The position numbers and the translations under genes were made by a program. A DNA stretch of 32,575 nt, taken from a virus. Positions 9,546 to 16,811 of this stretch are shown piece after piece. The notes under the pieces were generated by a model that ran no database searches, was not told the origin of the DNA, and saw nothing but the letters and a program-made list of their open reading frames with translations. Location: positions 1-32,575 of IMG/VR virus record IMGVR_UViG_3300009507_000066. The stretch is one strand, 5' to 3'. The first letter of the stretch is position 1; every line of letters starts with the position of its first letter.

Positions 9546-9839
9546 CTACGTAGTTTTGCGAGGCTTCTTCCCATTGCGACTTCTGTTTTTGCTAGCGCTC
9601 TCTATCCGGTAACCGTCTTTGTTGGTGCCCCCCTTGGATAGCATCTTGTTATGGCTGATATCTTTGCCCTCACGCTTGTCTGCTTTGCCGTTTTTATTCT
9701 TATCCACGCCGGTCTTATCTACTTTCCTACGTGCCCGCTGCCGCTCCATGCGGTCAGCATGTTCGCCACGCGCAACTTGTTTTTTATATTCGGCTTTGTA
9801 TGGGCGTTTCTTACCCGCGCCGGTTTTCTTATAGGTCAT
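9546..9839 (-). CDS. Small basic HNH-like protein
   Basis: 97 residues, very rich in Lys and Arg. The C-terminal part (KDISHNKMLSKGGTNKDGYR, then SASKNRSRNG) follows the spacing of the HNH signature 'D.H..plskGG.....N', with SH in place of DH and a final Asn-Arg. It could be a minimal HNH nuclease, an inactive derivative, or a basic DNA-binding protein. The chosen ATG has GGGAGA upstream and overlaps the stop of the Cas4-like nuclease by one base (TGATG), indicating coupled translation. An ATG eight codons earlier lies within that gene. Confidence 0.6.
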   Translation of the reverse strand: MTYKKTGAGKKRPYKAEYKKQVARGEHADRMERQRARRKVDKTGVDKNKNGKADKREGKDISHNKMLSKGGTNKDGYRIESASKNRSRNGKKPRKTT

Positions 9840-10504
9840 CAACTTCTCCCGTTGTGTGCACATTCAAGAACCGCGCAATGCCTACGGCACAGCCCACTGG
9901 GGCGAGGGTTCCATACATTTTTCTCTAACGCTTTTTTCATTCTAGCATAATCCGCTAGCCATTTGTTCCATAATATAGGGGCAATCGACACTTCATAGCG
10001 ATCTTTTATTAGCGCCTTAGCCACTACGAAGAACAATCCCCCCTTAACAACTTTTATTTCAGGGAAGTGCTTGAACGTAGCCAGCGCCATCAACTCTAAC
10101 TGCCCTTTATCCGCGTACCGTGCAGACTTACCAGTCTTGTAGTCTACCACCCATGCAGTATCCCCATCTAGAATAATAAGGTCTGCGATACCACGAAACC
10201 AAACGTCGTCGTCAAAAAATCCGCAGGGGTCTAGGTTCTCGGTAAGCCCTAACTTGTACTCACATAACTTCTTACCGGGCCTGTCTCGAAGGTTTATTAG
10301 CGCCTTCTCTGCGAACCGAAACTTTTCTGGTATAGGGGTATCATCTTTAATAAAATTCTCCGCGGCTTCGTGGAACAACGTCCCATACAGCATCGCCTCA
10401 GTCTCTTTCTCTACATACTCCTTAGCAATCTTCATGTGGTAGAACTGCTTAGGGCACTGCTCAAAGGCTTTGATTTTACTGAAAGACCACGGGGTAATAC
10501 TCAT
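9839..10504 (-). CDS. Cas4/RecB-like PD-(D/E)XK nuclease
   Basis: 221 residues from the chosen start. SFSKIKAFEQCPKQF (7-21) opens the domain, YGTLFHE (40-46) gives the His motif, GIADLIILDG (105-114) and VVDYKTGK (119-126) supply the catalytic Asp, Asp and Lys, and GQLELMAL (134-141) the Gln motif. One N-terminal cysteine (C17) and three near the C-terminus (C-x3-C-x4-C) match the iron-sulfur cluster layout of Cas4/AddB-type nucleases. It likely acts as a single-strand exonuclease in replication or recombination. Family members begin right before the 'SFSKI' motif, which supports this start, two bases after polA ends. No CRISPR genes are nearby, so it is a replication-type nuclease. Confidence 0.87.
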   Translation of the reverse strand: MSITPWSFSKIKAFEQCPKQFYHMKIAKEYVEKETEAMLYGTLFHEAAENFIKDDTPIPEKFRFAEKALINLRDRPGKKLCEYKLGLTENLDPCGFFDDDVWFRGIADLIILDGDTAWVVDYKTGKSARYADKGQLELMALATFKHFPEIKVVKGGLFFVVAKALIKDRYEVSIAPILWNKWLADYARMKKALEKNVWNPRPSGLCRRHCAVLECAHNGRS

Positions 10505-10505
10505 G

Positions 10506-12332
10506 TCATTCACACTCTCCATAAGATTTTCCAACCCCAGACTCACAGCTAATTGGTAGGCCCACTGCCCAGTCGGGGGTTATAGACATACAATGTTCAA
10601 CGTAAGCCTGCGCTTCTTCAACATCTTCGTCTGGTACACAGCACATAATAGAGTCGTGTACAGTTAAAACAACACGGTACTTCTTAGCGATATCCAACAT
10701 CTGGTCACCGATTATGCACCGTGCGATAGCTTGACACACATTCTCGACTACCTTCCCACCATAGATTCGGGTTCGGCCTCGTCTAGTTTGGTATGTGTAT
10801 TCAAACCCTTTATCAGTTTGCTCAGCCTGTAAGTCGTTATATCTTAAGAGCAAGCCAGAAGGTAATATCAGCGCGCTTTCTTCAGAAGAAACTTTTACGA
10901 AGTTATCCACCCCAAAGTAAACAGCGTCCCCGCGAGATAAGTTAGTTATAGTATTCTGCGCATCACGCCATAGCGTGTGTATTTTGTCGTTCGCTGTCCT
11001 GTATACATTTATTACGCGCCTAGCTTCCTCCAACTCCATATCAACCCCAACGGTCTTGAGCTGCTCTTTAAAACGTACTGCCCCCATGCCGTATCCGGCA
11101 CCCAGTATGGTAGTTTTTCCTACGGCGCGGTGAGCCTTAGTAACTTCTTCCTCTGCGACACCATAAATTCGAGAGGCCATCTTTTTATAAACGTCTTCTT
11201 TGTTCGTGAACGCGGTAACAAGGTCTTCCTGACCTGCTAGCCACGCCAGAACTCTAGCCTCGATCTGCGCTGAGTCAGCCTCAACTAAAGAGTACCCTTC
11301 AGGTGCAATGATACTGCGCTTTAACACCTTACCGTTAGGGCCACGGGACGGCAGGTTTTGTAGGTTAATCTTATCATCCCCACCCCACCTACCTGTGTGC
11401 GCCGCGTAGTATCTGACCGGAACCGGCAGCAGCCCTCGTTTAGAGATATCGATAAACCGTTGGGTCCGGGTCTCTTCTAGCGTACTCTTTATCCCTAGCC
11501 GTGCAGTTACCGCTGCCTGTACCCGTACATCTTCGTGGTCTAGTAACGCTTTAAAATCTTCGTCTGATTTGGCGAAAGCAAAAGCCTCTTTCCCTGTACG
11601 TAGACTAATTTTAGTAGGCGGCACCACCCCCAACGACTTCAATACTTCAGCAAACTTAGGGTTGCTCATAAGGTCTTCTTTAGTTACCCCAGAAGATGTT
11701 AGTAGGTCTTCTTTAGCCGACTTTGCGTTTTCTAAATGTTGTTCAAGCAGCCCCAAATCCAAGTCAAGTATGGGGTCAATGAACATACGTAAGGTTAAGT
11801 CTATTAGCTTTAACTCCTTACGCGGATACCCTACCCCCAGTACTCGAAACAACTCGTAGGTTAGGTTAACATCGTTGATGCAGTAGTCTCCGTATCGAGC
11901 TAATTCGGTGGGGGAGAAGTCTTCTCTACGTTTACCAAGGGCTTGGATAACTTCTGTTCCTTTAGCTCCGAGATCATATCTTTCGACAAGTGCTTTGAGA
12001 CTTCCACTAACTTCCACCCCGTGTACAGCACGGGCGATACACAGAGTATCGGTATAAGCCCGAGGAAAAATATTATAGCGCCAAGCAGCAATGGCACCAT
12101 CAAACATAGTATTGTGAGCGAGTAACATAGCCTCGTCCCAGTTGAATGTTTGTAAATAGGTCTTAATTTCTTCATGTGTCCCACTAGCCCACTCCGTTGG
12201 TCCGTTGTTAACTTTCACACTGACCCCGATTACTTGAAACCTAGGGTCACGTATGTACTCTTCTGTTGTCATCTTGGATAATGAGAAATCTTTAGCGTAG
12301 TACGTCTCAAAATCTATTGTTATGAGGTCCAC
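10506..12332 (-). CDS. polA: Family A DNA polymerase with 3'-5' exonuclease
   Basis: 608 residues. The N-terminal DEDDy proofreading exonuclease shows DFETY (7-11), HNTMFD (73-78) and YCINDV (150-155). Polymerase motif A is VEADSAQIEAR (350-360, catalytic D353). Motif B runs from R402 through K406 to Y414. Motif C is VHDS (558-561). The residue equivalent to E. coli Pol I Phe762 is Leu410. In surveys of viral PolA, Leu here has been linked to slower, often temperate viruses. The start is GTG with AGGAGG 8 bases upstream, directly after the preceding stop codon. No 5'-nuclease domain is present, as usual for phage enzymes. Confidence in the activity is very high. Confidence 0.95.
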   Translation of the reverse strand: MDLITIDFETYYAKDFSLSKMTTEEYIRDPRFQVIGVSVKVNNGPTEWASGTHEEIKTYLQTFNWDEAMLLAHNTMFDGAIAAWRYNIFPRAYTDTLCIARAVHGVEVSGSLKALVERYDLGAKGTEVIQALGKRREDFSPTELARYGDYCINDVNLTYELFRVLGVGYPRKELKLIDLTLRMFIDPILDLDLGLLEQHLENAKSAKEDLLTSSGVTKEDLMSNPKFAEVLKSLGVVPPTKISLRTGKEAFAFAKSDEDFKALLDHEDVRVQAAVTARLGIKSTLEETRTQRFIDISKRGLLPVPVRYYAAHTGRWGGDDKINLQNLPSRGPNGKVLKRSIIAPEGYSLVEADSAQIEARVLAWLAGQEDLVTAFTNKEDVYKKMASRIYGVAEEEVTKAHRAVGKTTILGAGYGMGAVRFKEQLKTVGVDMELEEARRVINVYRTANDKIHTLWRDAQNTITNLSRGDAVYFGVDNFVKVSSEESALILPSGLLLRYNDLQAEQTDKGFEYTYQTRRGRTRIYGGKVVENVCQAIARCIIGDQMLDIAKKYRVVLTVHDSIMCCVPDEDVEEAQAYVEHCMSITPDWAVGLPISCESGVGKSYGECE

Positions 12333-12334
12333 AG

Positions 12335-12661
12335 CTATGCCTCCTTACTTGTTAACTCGCCACCACAAGCCAAGTAACCGCACCCATCAACCCAGTTGTC
12401 TAAATTACCTGCGTTGCTCTTGATACGAGCGAGTTTAAGTAAAGACATCATCACCGCTACATCGACGGCGGTAACTGTATGCCCTATATGAGTCGTCCAG
12501 TACTCAGCTACACAAGTAAAATTAGCTTCCATGTCCCCATGAGTATTGGCTCGATCTTTAGTTATGTAGCCTTCTGCGGTTCTAAGCACCTTTGCACGCG
12601 CTGAAACGACTTCTAGTGGGGGATCAAAGGGAAGCTCTAGCTGTTCGGGAGTATTCTTCAT
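12335..12661 (-). CDS. DUF6378-like phage protein
   Basis: 108 residues. The core 'ITKDRANTHGDMEANFTCVAEYW' to 'NLDNWVDGCGYLA' (roughly residues 32-98) fits a widespread small phage family with the pattern 'R...yGd...nf..ia.lW ... mmalKlaR ... D...D.aGY', which resembles all-helical MazG-like pyrophosphatase folds; the resemblance is from memory. The ATG is preceded by a GGGGGA motif; an earlier ATG 31 codons upstream would run through the previous gene. The stop lies two bases before the polA GTG, so the two are probably coupled. A nucleotide-processing role is only a guess. Confidence 0.65.
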   Translation of the reverse strand: MKNTPEQLELPFDPPLEVVSARAKVLRTAEGYITKDRANTHGDMEANFTCVAEYWTTHIGHTVTAVDVAVMMSLLKLARIKSNAGNLDNWVDGCGYLACGGELTSKEA

Positions 12662-12662
12662 G

Positions 12663-12839
12663 TTACTTATCCCCCGCGCTATCTGAGTTCTTGTCCGTGT
12701 GGGTGCTGTCAGGCAACCGGCGCGCTCGTTTTGTAGATGATTTGTCGAGGGCATTTAACAAGTTATGCCGCTCTTCTACGGCATTGGAGCAAGCTAGCTT
12801 TGCCACAAAAAGGCTATATAGCCAGTTTATTAGTACCAT
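12663..12839 (-). CDS. Small protein with hydrophobic N-terminus
   Basis: 58 residues, below the usual ORF cutoff. The start has an excellent AGGAGA 6 bases upstream, and the stop falls one base before the next ATG. Residues 1-18 (MVLINWLYSLFVAKLACS) form a hydrophobic stretch ending in a cysteine, like a signal-anchor or possibly a lipoprotein signal. The rest is polar and basic (KRARRLPDS, THTDKNSDSAGDK). The short span allows at most one membrane pass. It might be a small membrane-associated phage protein; nothing more can be said. Confidence 0.55.
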   Translation of the reverse strand: MVLINWLYSLFVAKLACSNAVEERHNLLNALDKSSTKRARRLPDSTHTDKNSDSAGDK

Positions 12840-13002
12840 TTGTATCTCCTGTATTTTGTTTGTATTGACTAATTATTCTACTGTAGACCGCGTAGACGTT
12901 CTCCGGCCCTGTATAGCTGCTGTCTGTTTTGACCACAGCCAACTGTCGAAGCGGCCTGTCACGCGCCGCACAAGGTGTACAAAGTTTGATGTCCAAAACC
13001 AT
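12814..13002 (-). CDS. Small hypothetical protein
   Basis: 62 residues from the ATG that follows the preceding stop by a single base. The N-terminus MVLDIKLCTPCAARDRPLRQ contains a CxxC pair. The middle reads VVKTDSSYTGPENVYAVYSR, and the end overlaps the next gene's Shine-Dalgarno. It fills an otherwise empty stretch of a tightly packed operon, which is the main argument for it being real. A single CxxC is too little for a zinc finger unless it dimerises. Function unknown. Confidence 0.5.
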   Translation of the reverse strand: MVLDIKLCTPCAARDRPLRQLAVVKTDSSYTGPENVYAVYSRIISQYKQNTGDTNGTNKLAI

Positions 13003-13003
13003 G

Positions 13004-13183
13004 TCATTTATCCGTGTCCTTATTATCGTAATCAATAACTTGTTCAGCGGTCATGCCATTACAGCAGTCTGCGATTCCAGTTCCATTACACTCTGAGCAA
13101 GGGTGCTGCACAGCCATCGGCCCGTTAATTGTCTCAACGTCCCCATCCCAAATGCCTGTGCCTCCGCAAAATTCACACATCAT
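13004..13183 (-). CDS. DnaJ-type zinc-finger miniprotein
   Basis: 59 residues, below the usual ORF cutoff. It contains two CxxCxGxG motifs, CEFCGGTG near the N-terminus and CSECNGTG about 26 residues later, as in the cysteine-rich centre of DnaJ, followed by a CC pair. The tail is acidic and polar. There is no J domain. The first ATG overlaps the stop of the HTH gene (ATGATG with TGA), so translation is likely coupled. Such mini-fingers could bind protein or nucleic acid. The motif is plain in the sequence; the role is unknown. Confidence 0.65.
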   Translation of the reverse strand: MMCEFCGGTGIWDGDVETINGPMAVQHPCSECNGTGIADCCNGMTAEQVIDYDNKDTDK

Positions 13184-13374
13184 TGCTTTAGTACCACTTC
13201 GATCTCGTAGCCGAGTGCGTCGAGCACCATCTCCACCCGTGAGAGCGTCGGTGCGCTAATGCCGCGCCGCCAATTAAATAAGCAGGGTTCTGAGACGTTG
13301 GCCTTTTCGGCTAGGTGACGCCATTTCAAGCCCTGTTCTTTGCGTAGCTCGTCAACTATATTAACTATGTTCAT
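13180..13374 (-). CDS. Cro/XRE-type helix-turn-helix regulator
   Basis: 64 residues forming one XRE domain: LRKEQGLKWRHLAEKANVSE supplies the first helices, and PCLFNWRRGISAPTLSRVE the recognition helix and following turn. It ends LGYEIEVVLKQ, a typical Cro-like C-terminal strand. The ATG has AGGAGGG upstream. Being so short it would act as a dimer, and may regulate the phage's own promoters. The perfect palindromes at 18.4-22.2 kb are one conceivable target, but nothing in the sequence links them. Confidence 0.8.
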   Translation of the reverse strand: MNIVNIVDELRKEQGLKWRHLAEKANVSEPCLFNWRRGISAPTLSRVEMVLDALGYEIEVVLKQ

Positions 13375-13612
13375 TTTTACCCTCCTTTTTTTGTCTAGCC
13401 GCTTTTATCCGCCTATCCCATTCTATAGTGGCTAAGTGGTATGTATGGGGTACCCCCTCCTTCTGCACACTGGGGGGCCAGCCGTTATTATACGCCCTAG
13501 CACGTTTTGATGCGGCTTCCATTGCCTTTGACCTTTGCTCAGGCGTTAGCGATGCCATGCCAGACCCATTCCATACTTGGGGTTTGCCGCTTCTGTGATA
13601 TCCAATCGGCAT
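13361..13612 (-). CDS. Small hypothetical protein
   Basis: 83 residues, basic, no cysteines or membrane segment. It reads MPIGYHRSGKPQVWNGSG at the start, then an Ala/Lys/Arg helix (LTPEQRSKAMEAASKRAR), then 'HTYHLATIEWDRRIKAARQKK'. GGAGGAA lies 6 bases before the ATG, within the end of the upstream 45-aa gene. Its 3' end carries the next gene's ribosome binding site. Not recognised; possibly a nucleic-acid-binding protein from its charge. Confidence 0.55.
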   Translation of the reverse strand: MPIGYHRSGKPQVWNGSGMASLTPEQRSKAMEAASKRARAYNNGWPPSVQKEGVPHTYHLATIEWDRRIKAARQKKEGKNEHS

Positions 13613-13750
13613 CTACTTTTCCTCCGCTTTGCAATATTTGTATCCACACTCTTGATGTTCAATCATGTGGCGGTTGATCCCGTCGTAGATCGTCATCCAA
13701 GCAAGCACTGCAAATGTTAGTGCCCCTGCGCTAAACAATAATTTATTCAT
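13613..13750 (-). CDS. Very small single-pass membrane protein
   Basis: 45 residues, below the usual ORF cutoff. Residues 4-22 (LLFSAGALTFAVLAWMTIY) form a membrane helix after a short MNK start. The remainder is polar with two cysteines (QECGYKYCKAEEK). A strong AGGAGG precedes the ATG, which overlaps the end of the upstream 44-aa gene. The stop directly abuts the next ATG (TAGATG). Small inner-membrane proteins of this kind can be lysis accessories or regulators; here there is no evidence to choose. Confidence 0.6.
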   Translation of the reverse strand: MNKLLFSAGALTFAVLAWMTIYDGINRHMIEHQECGYKYCKAEEK

Positions 13751-13877
13751 CGTCGCCTCCTAACAAAGCCAGCGCCTTTGTTACTGTCAACCCGTGAACT
13801 TGCAGCCACTCAACGGCGTCCAGCGTGTCTATTTCCCCAGCTTGGATTCGGCTTTTAAGAATTTCACAATAAGTCAT
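13743..13877 (-). CDS. Very small hypothetical protein
   Basis: 44 residues, below the usual ORF cutoff. It is helical, with the pattern RIQAGEIDTLDAVEWLQVHG then LTVTKALALLG. GGGAGA lies 7 bases upstream of the ATG, and the Shine-Dalgarno and ATG of the next gene are embedded in its 3' end. The two helices joined by a turn could form a tiny HTH-like or protein-binding domain. Real by spacing and ribosome-binding signal; function unknown. Confidence 0.55.
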   Translation of the reverse strand: MTYCEILKSRIQAGEIDTLDAVEWLQVHGLTVTKALALLGGDDE

Positions 13878-14172
13878 TTTGTTCTCCCTCTACACGGTTT
13901 GCCAAAGAATAAAAGAAAGTATCAGAGCCTTGAAGTTTGCCCATTTGCCACCCGACGTAAGCGATATTGTCTACAATGTTGACGGGCACACCATATCTTC
14001 TTATGGACAGCAGCGCGTCTAAGTATCCTTGCTGCTCTTCATTTCCGGTCGGGTGTGTTTGTAAGTCATATATTACTTCGTCTAGGTCAAACTTATGCTC
14101 ACCATACTCTGAAACAGCGCTTACATAGCCGCCCATGTACCTGCTCGAAGGTGCTTCATTTTTACGCGACAT
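13864..14172 (-). CDS. Small hypothetical protein
   Basis: 102 residues. The ATG overlaps the preceding stop by one base (TGATG); a GTG one codon earlier is less likely. The middle has an acidic, tyrosine-containing segment (KFDLDEVIYDLQTHPTGNEE), followed by a leucine-rich helix (GYLDALLSIRRYG) and a mixed C-terminal half. No cysteines, no membrane segment, no recognised motif. The 3' end contains the ribosome binding site of the following gene. Not recognised. Confidence 0.55.
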   Translation of the reverse strand: MSRKNEAPSSRYMGGYVSAVSEYGEHKFDLDEVIYDLQTHPTGNEEQQGYLDALLSIRRYGVPVNIVDNIAYVGWQMGKLQGSDTFFYSLANRVEGEQNDLL

Positions 14173-14414
14173 CACTCGCCCTCCATTAGTCTAAGTTGAT
14201 CTTCGTATGCGGGGCACCACTCGGGATCAGTACGGGCAGTCTCCAGCAAATGACACTCTTCCCTACGATACCACTCGCAACCATCTGTGCATACCTCACC
14301 CACGTCAAAAACTTCCCCAACAACATCCCAACGCTGCTCCAACTCTTCTTGAAGGGGCTTTACTATGGGTTGTCTGAGACTTCGTTTAAGTGCGAGCCTG
14401 ATTGAATTGTGCAT
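14172..14414 (-). CDS. Small cysteine-containing protein, possible zinc binder
   Basis: 80 residues from an ATG preceded by GGGAGA (7 bases away) right after the VRR-NUC stop; a longer version beginning 27 codons earlier lacks support and overlaps that gene. The C-terminal half has CTDGCEWYRREEC and a later cysteine (PEWCPAYED), giving C-x3-C-x7-C-x13-C-like spacing compatible with one zinc ion. The N-terminal part is basic (LALKRSLRQP). It may bind DNA or a partner protein; no family recognised. Confidence 0.55.
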   Translation of the reverse strand: MHNSIRLALKRSLRQPIVKPLQEELEQRWDVVGEVFDVGEVCTDGCEWYRREECHLLETARTDPEWCPAYEDQLRLMEGE

Positions 14415-14416
14415 GG

Positions 14417-14761
14417 TTATTCTCCCTCTGTAACATCTACTACGGAACGATACCATTCGGGTAATTGGCGCTTTCGTTTCCAGCCCTCTAGCCACTTAGT
14501 AACGCCAGCCGCATTGTCTTCGTTAGCTACTAGCTGAGCGCCTCCGGCTTCGAGTATCTCTGCGAGGTTACGTTCCTGCAAAGGGGTAGGCTTGTTCCGT
14601 CCAGCTTTACACTCAATCGCAAAGAAAAAACCCTCCCAGCATCCTACGATATCCGGTACCCCGCTTCGACCATACCCGCCCGTTGCGGGGAAGAAGTAGT
14701 AGGCTCCCATCTCCTTTAGTTGTTTTGTAACAACACGTTTTACTTTAGCTTCCGGTGTCAT
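14417..14761 (-). CDS. VRR-NUC domain nuclease
   Basis: 114 residues, essentially a single VRR-NUC (PD-(D/E)XK) domain. GVPDIVGC (34-41) carries the first catalytic Asp, FFAIECKAG (46-54) the Glu and Lys, and PTPLQERNL (58-66) the conserved Gln helix, followed by AGGAQLVAN. Stand-alone phage versions are thought to be structure-specific nucleases acting on branched DNA, as the FAN1 family domain does. GGGAGA precedes the ATG. It is one of three PD-(D/E)XK-type nucleases in the leftward block. Confidence 0.9.
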   Translation of the reverse strand: MTPEAKVKRVVTKQLKEMGAYYFFPATGGYGRSGVPDIVGCWEGFFFAIECKAGRNKPTPLQERNLAEILEAGGAQLVANEDNAAGVTKWLEGWKRKRQLPEWYRSVVDVTEGE

Positions 14762-14773
14762 AATTTTCTCCCT

Positions 14774-15064
14774 TTAGGTATTTGTTGATACCAGTTCTCC
14801 GTCTGGCTCGTACAGCCAGTAAGTATCTTCGTCGATCCTCCTACCGATACCGATGACTTCTTGGGTGGGGGGCTCAGCGCTTGTCATTGATAGAATAGCG
14901 ACCCCCTCCTGTAGCCAATTTGGCAACGAGTCAACAGTATCGTATAGTGTGTTACACTCATCGTCAAGAGATTCCATAGCAATACGTAACACACTAACTT
15001 GTTTTGTTGCTTTGTTTATCTTTAGCCGGTAAAGGCTGTCGTTTTGTTTAGTCTGTGTATACAT
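14774..15064 (-). CDS. Small hypothetical protein
   Basis: 96 residues. Its ATG overlaps the end of the 298-aa gene and has GGAGA about 10 bases upstream. After a polar N-terminus comes LPNWLQEGVAILSM, then EVIGIGRRIDEDTYWLYEPDGE. A segment of the type 'lP.W....vAvL ... iGrR......w' recurs in small phage replication-region proteins in my recollection. No catalytic residues stand out. Function unknown. Confidence 0.55.
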   Translation of the reverse strand: MYTQTKQNDSLYRLKINKATKQVSVLRIAMESLDDECNTLYDTVDSLPNWLQEGVAILSMTSAEPPTQEVIGIGRRIDEDTYWLYEPDGELVSTNT

Positions 15065-15944
15065 AGAAGCAATTCTCCGCTACCCGAAACCCTACTTTAT
15101 CTACAAACGCGCCAGACTCACACATGCTCAGAGCCGCCACGCGCCCGCTTATGTCCTCGGGTAATTCTGCGTGGTTGTATGTAGCTAAATTACCTGTAAA
15201 GTCGTTACGGACATAGGGGTCAACGTCCGCGCTAGCTTTATGCACAACAGATACCGCGTCTTCTTTGCCGTATACAAACGCGATACCGTGCTGTCTCTCC
15301 TGCCTATCTTCCTCACATGCTTTATGGGCATCGGAGTAATTAGCTACTAGCTCCCTTACAGAAGTATCCATGAAAGTGTGCCCCGCCGTGTATAGGTGTA
15401 GCAGCTCCGCAACTACGGTTTCGGTACTCCCTATCGCACGGCGCGCTGTGTTAACAGCGCTCACTATATCGTATCTGCCTTCGCGCCACTCCCTGTGTAT
15501 ACTTAATTTTGTCCACAGGTAGGTCGCTAGTTCACTCGCACCCCACGGGCGTAGCTGCGTACACGCGTTCTTGACCGCCGTCTTTAAGTTCTTTGACGAA
15601 ACCATGTGGTACCCTTTGTCATAACTATCGTACCTCTCGTTGTATATAGTCCGAGACTCCACAACAAACTTAGCCTCCCCCTCGACGTTTTTCTGGTAGT
15701 CTCCATACCGTAAACATCCTAGCGCAAGAAGAGAATCTTCGTAGTATACGTAGGCCGTGTTCGTGCTTCTATACGGCATCAGGTTAGTTGGTCTCCCAAA
15801 CTTACACCCACGAAGCCGCTTCTTAACCTCCGTAAGTAACTGACCTAGCTCTTCGGAAAAGCAGGTTAGGTCTTGCTCCGCTAAGCTCGACACAAGCGGG
15901 GCTTCTCCAGATAAACAACGTGACACGTCAGTAGGTACTCGCAT
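15048..15944 (-). CDS. Unknown 298-aa phage protein
   Basis: Not recognised. The protein is mixed alpha/beta, with scattered cysteines and many tyrosines (NERYDSYDKGYH near residue 103), a central helix-rich part (SAVNTARRAIGSTETVVAELLHLY) and a C-terminal part resembling no family I know. No Walker, HTH or nuclease motif and no membrane segment. GGGAGA lies 8 bases before the ATG, inside the end of the 287-aa gene. The two genes are of similar size and adjacent, so they may work together; similarity between them is not evident. Confidence 0.7.
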   Translation of the reverse strand: MRVPTDVSRCLSGEAPLVSSLAEQDLTCFSEELGQLLTEVKKRLRGCKFGRPTNLMPYRSTNTAYVYYEDSLLALGCLRYGDYQKNVEGEAKFVVESRTIYNERYDSYDKGYHMVSSKNLKTAVKNACTQLRPWGASELATYLWTKLSIHREWREGRYDIVSAVNTARRAIGSTETVVAELLHLYTAGHTFMDTSVRELVANYSDAHKACEEDRQERQHGIAFVYGKEDAVSVVHKASADVDPYVRNDFTGNLATYNHAELPEDISGRVAALSMCESGAFVDKVGFRVAENCFYVYTD

Positions 15945-15946
15945 TT

Positions 15947-16810
15947 TTATTCTCCCAAAGTCTTAGTGGCTAATTTAAAAGAGTGGTTCACCCATGTATT
16001 ATATCTACTCCTAAACGACTTAAGTTGTTCTGGTGTAGTAATCGCTTTTACCGAGAAGTTCTGCATCCGATCTATGAAATCACACGCGAGAGCCACACGT
16101 AGTTCGTGTTCTGGGTCTTGTATGATCTTTGTGATCTCCTCAACCTTACTTTGACCGAATGGTAGCTTACGTACTTCCGCTCTAAGATCACTCCATGAGG
16201 TTGGAAGCAGCGGGCCGACAGCGCATAGCCAATCGAAAAACTCGTCGGTGTAGGGCTTCAGAGCTTTCTTTTTTTCTTTGTCAACCCGTACAGTCGGCTT
16301 GGTGTAACTCCCTGAAACATGTCTCCATGTGTAGTACGCTGTCCCCAGCATTGGGGGCGAGCTTGGGGAAGTATGCTTAAACACAAGCGGGGTCGGCTTA
16401 TGAGAAACTTTCTTATCGGCTGCTCTCGGTGCGTAGTAGCGGTGTTCCTGCTGCCCGTCCCATGCTCCCATGTAATGTGTGCTCCCGTTGATAAAGGATA
16501 GCCCTACTGGAAGCTGCGCGTGTAGAAACTGCTGCCTATATGTTTGAGTATAACTCGCTTCAGTGTCTACTGTTACAAAGTCTCCGGTATTAAGCCGCTC
16601 CCATGTTATTGGGGGTCGGTCGTCACCATAGAGATTACAAGTCAGGGCGTACTTCTTGCCCTGTATAATCTCCACAACACGCTCATGCTTGCGGCTACGT
16701 TTATCTATGGGTCGTATGTCATCTGCCAAACTATGGTGCTTACTCACCAAAGGTTTAATACTATTATAGAGTGCGACGATTTGATCGAAGTTGTTTACAC
16801 GCGGTTGCAT
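15947..16810 (-). CDS. Unknown 287-aa phage protein
   Basis: Not recognised. The N-terminal third is helical and basic (DKRSRKHERVVEIIQGKK). The middle is rich in aromatic, glycine and histidine residues (HYMGAWDGQQEHRYYAPR), then comes a lysine-rich linker (VDKEKKKALKPY) and a helical C-terminus (TTPEQLKSFRSRYNTWVNH). No catalytic motif is evident. AGGAGA before the ATG overlaps the stop of the SleB-type hydrolase gene, and the 298-aa gene follows after two bases. The pair may be coupled to the MoxR/VWA cassette, being in the same transcript. Confidence 0.7.
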   Translation of the reverse strand: MQPRVNNFDQIVALYNSIKPLVSKHHSLADDIRPIDKRSRKHERVVEIIQGKKYALTCNLYGDDRPPITWERLNTGDFVTVDTEASYTQTYRQQFLHAQLPVGLSFINGSTHYMGAWDGQQEHRYYAPRAADKKVSHKPTPLVFKHTSPSSPPMLGTAYYTWRHVSGSYTKPTVRVDKEKKKALKPYTDEFFDWLCAVGPLLPTSWSDLRAEVRKLPFGQSKVEEITKIIQDPEHELRVALACDFIDRMQNFSVKAITTPEQLKSFRSRYNTWVNHSFKLATKTLGE

Positions 16811-16811
16811 T

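Noticed and set aside
9042-9641. Plus-strand 199-codon frame opposite the SNF2 helicase
   Set aside because: It lies antisense to strongly conserved helicase motifs, has no ribosome site, and its composition follows the opposite gene.
12592-13038. Plus-strand 148-codon frame over the small-gene nest
   Set aside because: The opposite strand has several short genes with ribosome sites and recognisable motifs (DnaJ-type finger). The plus frame has none.
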